Part shown: positions 4,143-7,752 of the stretch, piece after piece | How the letters are laid out: every line of letters starts with the position of its first letter | Numbering within the stretch: position 1 is the stretch's first letter | Assembly (NCBI GenBank): GCA_031265965.1 | Contig: JAISBX010000049.1 | Location: 1 to 7,752 of the forward strand | Direction of reading: 5' to 3' | DNA: 7,752 nucleotides | From: Oscillospiraceae bacterium | Lineage (GTDB): Bacteria > Bacillota_A > Clostridia > Oscillospirales > Oscillospiraceae | Translations under genes and position numbers: made by a program | The notes under the pieces: generated by a model | The model's input: only the letters and a program-made list of their open reading frames with translations | The model's database searches: none | Told to the model about the DNA's origin: nothing

Positions 4143-5317
4143 AAGAGCTCAATTTCGACATTTGTGCCGGCGGGCAGCTCGCCCGCTCCCGGCGCGGTGA
4201 CGTACTGTCCGCCGGATGTCAGGACTGCGACGGTCCGCTCGCCGTGGCCGCTGAGCGGCGCCGCCGTGTACGCGCCGTCCGTCTCCTCGACGCGCAGCCT
4301 GCGCAGCAGCTCCATTTTGCCGGAGTCGCGTATTGCGCCGGTCAGCTCCGCGGAGACGCGCTTGCGCGCGGGAGGCCCGATACCAAGCGCGCGCGCCACG
4401 ACCGCCGATACGCACCAGTCCATGACGAAATACGCCGCCAGCGGCGGACCGGGCACGTTTATGACAGGCTTGCCGTCAAGCAGCGCGACGCTCATCGGTC
4501 TGCCGGGCGCTGCGAGCACATAGTGATTGATGAATTCCCCGCGCTCCCGAAGGGCGGCCGTATTGCAGTCCTCTCCGCCCTTGGACGAGCCGGCGTTGAC
4601 GACTATGATGTCCGCGATACGGGCGGCGCCGTCTATAGCCGCGCGGATCGCGGCGGGCTCGTCGCGCACGATGGGGAGCGTAACGGGCCGCGCGCCCATC
4701 TCCACGAGCATTTTTTCAGCCATGATGCTGTTGCAGTCGATATTCTGCCCGCGCTCCGGAACCTCGCCCGGCGCCACGAGCTCGCTTCCCGTCGGTATAA
4801 ACGCGACGACCGGACGCGCTGTCACGTGGAGCTCCGACGCTCCGCCCATAACGAGCGCGGCGAGGTCGAACGGGCGCAGACGCGTCCCCGCCCGCGTGAT
4901 GAGCTCGCCCCGCTTTACCGTACTGCCTGACGGCCTGACGTTCATTCCGGGACTCACGCGCACGTCCTCGGAAAAGGACAGCCCGCCGCCGTCCAAAAAC
5001 GTCACGGACTCTATCTGTATGACGGCGTCGAACCTGTCGTCGAAGTCGTCGCCCGTGTCGGCGCGGACGAAGTCTACGCCCTCGCGCCACGACGAGGTGT
5101 CCGGCGCGCCGCCGGCGAAGCGCACTGACGCCACGCCTACGCCGTCCATCGCCGACGCGCGCACGACTGGCAGGTCGTGTACCGCGAACACGTCCCGCGC
5201 CGAAACGCGCCCGAGCGCCTCCGACACAACCACGGTCTCAACGCGCACACGCGGCGTCCACCGCGCGAACAGCGCCTCGAGCACCTCGCGCCTAGTAAAA
5301 ATCTTCTCATCTGACAT
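4136..5317 (-). CDS. MoeA-family molybdopterin-binding protein (divergent)
   Basis: Product of 393 residues with the MoeA plan; MoeA proteins insert molybdenum into adenylylated molybdopterin in cytoplasmic cofactor synthesis. Motifs: VVRASAMDGVGV (51-62, family ASAMDG), FIPTGSELV (173-181, MoCF-domain TGSE), IVVNAGSSKGGEDC (238-251, with the acidic D250), APGRPMSVALLDGKPVI (270-286) and a C-terminal beta domain (about 315-393). Instead of the usual GLPGNP or GLPGYP loop it has NVPGPPLAAY (287-296), and the GGVSxGxxD motif appears as GSSKGGED, so it belongs to a divergent MoeA branch and I do not give it the moeA symbol. The start ATG 5317 (MSDEKIFTRREV) has GGAGG (5332-5328) 10 bases upstream; the frame extends further only as a shadow inside the kinase gene. 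It lies 26 bp after the kinase stop, and its TGA overlaps the Shine-Dalgarno that probably serves ruvX, so the three are likely co-transcribed. Confidence 0.9.
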   Translation of the reverse strand: MSDEKIFTRREVLEALFARWTPRVRVETVVVSEALGRVSARDVFAVHDLPVVRASAMDGVGVASVRFAGGAPDTSSWREGVDFVRADTGDDFDDRFDAVIQIESVTFLDGGGLSFSEDVRVSPGMNVRPSGSTVKRGELITRAGTRLRPFDLAALVMGGASELHVTARPVVAFIPTGSELVAPGEVPERGQNIDCNSIMAEKMLVEMGARPVTLPIVRDEPAAIRAAIDGAARIADIIVVNAGSSKGGEDCNTAALRERGEFINHYVLAAPGRPMSVALLDGKPVINVPGPPLAAYFVMDWCVSAVVARALGIGPPARKRVSAELTGAIRDSGKMELLRRLRVEETDGAYTAAPLSGHGERTVAVLTSGGQYVTAPGAGELPAGTNVEIELLR

Positions 5318-5343
5318 AGCTGACGATCCTCCGGATAAAATAT

Positions 5344-7752
5344 TTATGCGAGGTAGAGGCGCAGCTTTTCCAGGACCTCCTCGAGGTCTAGGGGCTTGCC
5401 GACGTGGTCGTTCATGCCGGCGTCGATGCAGCGGGCGATGTCCTCGCGGAATACGTTTGCCGTCATCGCTACTATCGGGACGCTCGCGGCCTCTGGCGCG
5501 CTTAGCGCGCGTATGCGCCTTGTCGCCTCGTAGCCGTCCATCTCCGGCATCTGTACGTCCATAAATATCATGTCGTACCTGCCCGGCGCCTCCGTGAACA
5601 TCCTGACGGTCTCTACGCCGTCCGCCGCGCAATCGATCGTCACCGCCGTGGGCTCCAGCAGCGTGACTACTATTTCGCGGTTTATGTCTACGTCCTCGGC
5701 GAGCAGTATGCAGCGGCCCTCAAAATTGTCGTCCGCCCCTTGTTCCATATGTTCGGAAGATAGAATATTCTCCGCGCCCATGCACTCGTTCAGGCAATCG
5801 GACAGTCCGGACGGGAAAATGGGCTTTGACAGGAACTTGTCCACCCCCGAAGCCTTCGCCTCTTCCTCTATGGTGCTCCACTCCGTCGCCGAGATCATGA
5901 CGATTATCCCGCTGCCGTCCGTCTCGTTTTTTATGAGCCGGGAGACCTCCATGCCGTCCATGCCGGGCATCCTCCAGTCGACAAAGTACATATCGTAAGG
6001 GCCGCCGCCGCGTATGAGCGAAAGCGCGGCCTCTCCCCCGTCGGCCGTATCGCAGCGTATGCCGAACTCGCGGCTGAGCTCCTCAAAATACTCGCGGATC
6101 TCGCGGTCGTCGTCTACGGCAAGTATTCGAATGTTCTTCCAATTGACGCCCTGGCTGAGGAGCCTCGGAGTCTTTCTGCCGGAACCGACGCCGAGCTCCG
6201 CCGTGAAGATGAACTTCGCGCCATGCCCCAATTCCGACTCGATCCATATCCTGCCGTCCATCATCTCCACGATGCTCTTCGATATGGCCAGCCCCAGCCC
6301 CGTACCGCCGAATTTGCGCGACGTGCTGCTCTCCGCCTGCTGGAACGAGGTGAACAACTTTTTCTGCTGCTCCTCCGATATGCCGATCCCCGTATCGGCG
6401 ACCGCGAACCGCACCGCGCACAGCCCGTCCGATTCCTTTTCAAGCTGTGTGTTGAGATATATCTTCCCCTGATCGGGCGTGAACTTCACGGCGTTTGACA
6501 GCAGGTTAGTTATAACTTGCGCAAGCCTCTGCTCGTCGCCTATGAGACTGTGCGGTATGTTTTTGTCTATGTTGACGATGAGGTCCTGAAACTTCTCCTC
6601 GACGCGGAAGCTGATGACGTTGACGACCTTGCGCAGCATCTTTTCAAAATCGAACTCCGCCGGCGACAGCTCCAGCTTGCCCGCCTCTATTTTAGACATG
6701 TCCAAAATATCGTTTATGACGCCGAGCAGGTGCGTCGAAGCGTTTTCGATCTTTTCGAACGCGTAATCCTTGCGCTCGGCGTCCGCGGTCTTCTTGCCTA
6801 TCAGCGTCATGCCGATTATCGCGTTCATCGGCGTCCTCATCTCGTGGGACATGTTGGACAGGAAGTCGCTTTTGGCCCGCGAGGCCGCAACAGCCGCGTC
6901 GCGCATCCTCACGGAGTGGTCGTACATCTCCTGCATACGCTCCATCATGTTGTTCAGGTGCCGCTCCATCGTCCCGATCTCGTCGTTCTCGCTCACTTCG
7001 ATCCTGTTCGAGAACTCGCCCGCGGCGGCGACGTCGGCGAAATCGTTCACCTTGTTCAGGTCGCGGCGCAGCCTCCTTGCCATCGCCACGGTCGACACGG
7101 CGGCCAGCAGAAGACCGGCGAGCGGCAGGACCGCCGTCATAGTAAACGTGGACAGATCGACCCCCGTCAGCTCCCCGCTCTCGATCAGGATCACCAATAT
7201 CCAGCCGCTCTCGGGAACCGTTTTGAAGTATGCGACGTATTCGCCGTCGTCCTGCGTAAATTCGGCCGTGCCGTTCCCGGTTTCCAGCAGCGTCTCGCCT
7301 AAGAGCCTCACGCGCTCATCGGCGTTGTCCTGTATCCTGTCGTCCGTCCCCGCGCTCCAGTCCGGCAACGATATGTACTCGCCGTTCGCGCCGAGCATAA
7401 AGGCCCTGCCCGTCCTGCCGACGGATATCGACGACACAAGCGCCTGGATATCCGACAGCGACACGTCGATCGTCGCAACTCCGCGCATTGCGCCGTCCTC
7501 GCCGAAAAACGGCACGGTCGCCGTCACCATAACGACGGCCGCGAGAGGATCGTAGTACACCTCCGACCACACGGCCTCTCCGCCGGACGATCTGCCGTTG
7601 CGATACCAATTCGTCGTCATATAGTCGATACCACTGGCCGCGGTGTAGTCGTCCTCGTATACGACCTCGCCGTTCTCGACGTGAACGTAGGGGTCAAAAC
7701 GCTCCACATCGGGGAACAGGGCGTACGGCTCAAGCCAGATACCGCCGCCGAT
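5344..7752 (-). CDS. Hybrid sensor histidine kinase, dCache-TM-HAMP-HisKA-HATPase-REC-REC (5' partial)
   Basis: At least 802 residues; the frame is open to the right edge, so the N-terminus (first membrane helix and part of the sensor) is missing. The GTG at 7707 lies inside the sensor domain, since GGGIWLEPY just before it is conserved Cache sequence. In visible numbering: extracytoplasmic dCache domain (1 to about 195, with YYDP, PFFGEDG, RGVATIDVSL), membrane helix 202-224, HAMP about 225-275, H box FLSNMSHEMRTPMNAIIGM with phospho-acceptor H303, N box NLLSNAVKF (416-424), VADTGIGI and GGTGLGLAI ATP-binding boxes, then two receivers. REC1 has acceptor D592 (FVDWRMPGMDG) and K643; REC2 has D732 (FMDVQMPEMDG), T764 and K786. 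There is no HPt domain. It would sense a small extracellular ligand and relay phosphate through its receivers to a separate HPt or regulator, neither of which is in the window. It is the first visible gene of the run leading into the MoeA-family gene. Confidence 0.95.
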   Translation of the reverse strand: MGGGIWLEPYALFPDVERFDPYVHVENGEVVYEDDYTAASGIDYMTTNWYRNGRSSGGEAVWSEVYYDPLAAVVMVTATVPFFGEDGAMRGVATIDVSLSDIQALVSSISVGRTGRAFMLGANGEYISLPDWSAGTDDRIQDNADERVRLLGETLLETGNGTAEFTQDDGEYVAYFKTVPESGWILVILIESGELTGVDLSTFTMTAVLPLAGLLLAAVSTVAMARRLRRDLNKVNDFADVAAAGEFSNRIEVSENDEIGTMERHLNNMMERMQEMYDHSVRMRDAAVAASRAKSDFLSNMSHEMRTPMNAIIGMTLIGKKTADAERKDYAFEKIENASTHLLGVINDILDMSKIEAGKLELSPAEFDFEKMLRKVVNVISFRVEEKFQDLIVNIDKNIPHSLIGDEQRLAQVITNLLSNAVKFTPDQGKIYLNTQLEKESDGLCAVRFAVADTGIGISEEQQKKLFTSFQQAESSTSRKFGGTGLGLAISKSIVEMMDGRIWIESELGHGAKFIFTAELGVGSGRKTPRLLSQGVNWKNIRILAVDDDREIREYFEELSREFGIRCDTADGGEAALSLIRGGGPYDMYFVDWRMPGMDGMEVSRLIKNETDGSGIIVMISATEWSTIEEEAKASGVDKFLSKPIFPSGLSDCLNECMGAENILSSEHMEQGADDNFEGRCILLAEDVDINREIVVTLLEPTAVTIDCAADGVETVRMFTEAPGRYDMIFMDVQMPEMDGYEATRRIRALSAPEAASVPIVAMTANVFREDIARCIDAGMNDHVGKPLDLEEVLEKLRLYLA

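Noticed and set aside
4527..5564. + strand open frame of 345 codons over the MoeA-family gene and kinase end
   Set aside because: Low-complexity Ser/Arg/Pro-rich translation antisense to two well-recognised genes, without a ribosome site.
5318..5632. 105-residue N-terminal extension of the MoeA-family gene
   Set aside because: It lies almost wholly antiframe inside the REC2 region of the kinase and is an Arg/Gly-rich shadow translation. ATG 5317 has its own GGAGG.
6517..7555. Overlapping + strand open frames of 261 codons each over the kinase
   Set aside because: Antisense shadows of the kinase and Cache domain coding sequence; two mutually overlapping frames of this kind are typical of G/C-rich DNA.
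1..7752. CRISPR arrays, tRNA or rRNA genes, insertion sequences
   Set aside because: No regularly spaced repeats, no tRNA-like cloverleaf, no rRNA sequence and no transposase or terminal inverted repeats were seen.

Overview
The window falls into two parts with different base composition. The left end (about 1-1612) is visibly A/T-richer and holds a small two-gene cassette on the + strand. The rest (1676-7752) is G/C-rich, with many GCG, GCC and CGC codons and frequent ATA for Ile, and all its genes lie on the - strand. The gene set (dCache hybrid sensor kinase, MoeA-family protein, RuvX/YqgF, AAA+ ATPase fused to a PD-(D/E)XK domain) suggests an anaerobic bacterium, perhaps Synergistota or a G/C-rich clostridial lineage. 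That assignment is a low-confidence inference from style and gene content; no rRNA or other taxonomic marker is present.

Left region: the first residues of a probable divergent gene run off the left edge (47 to 1, - strand). A 16-bp near-perfect palindrome (97-112) and a very good sigma70-type promoter (133-161) lie in the divergent gap. The promoter drives a 270-residue membrane-anchored protein with two C-terminal glycine-zipper repeats (208-1020). A perfect 13-bp intercistronic hairpin follows (1025-1057), then a 177-residue protein with an RNxxxH motif typical of HEPN-fold ribonucleases (1079-1612). This operator, promoter, membrane protein, hairpin and HEPN arrangement is the best candidate for an undescribed accessory system, possibly of defence or toxin type. 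That role is inference.

Middle region: a convergent 63-bp gap separates the cassette from a - strand gene for a 518-residue AAA+ ATPase/PD-(D/E)XK protein (3232 to 1676), which has its own promoter and a strong ribosome binding site. Upstream of it is about 420 bp of noncoding DNA (3290-3709). It contains a 12-bp arm hairpin, a spaced 12-bp direct repeat and a tight head-to-tail cluster of DnaA-box-like 9-mers, an arrangement reminiscent of a replication origin or a DnaA-bound regulatory region.

Right region: three co-directional, closely spaced genes look like one transcription unit read right to left. They are a hybrid sensor histidine kinase (dCache, TM, HAMP, HisKA, HATPase, REC, REC; 5' end beyond the window), then a divergent MoeA-family molybdopterin protein, then the Holliday-junction-resolvase-fold protein RuvX/YqgF. 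The kinase-moeA gap is 26 bp. The ruvX start is odd: the only standard start codon lacks a ribosome binding site and cuts into the first beta strand. An 8-base perfect Shine-Dalgarno overlapping the moeA stop is instead spaced correctly for an in-frame ATC codon.
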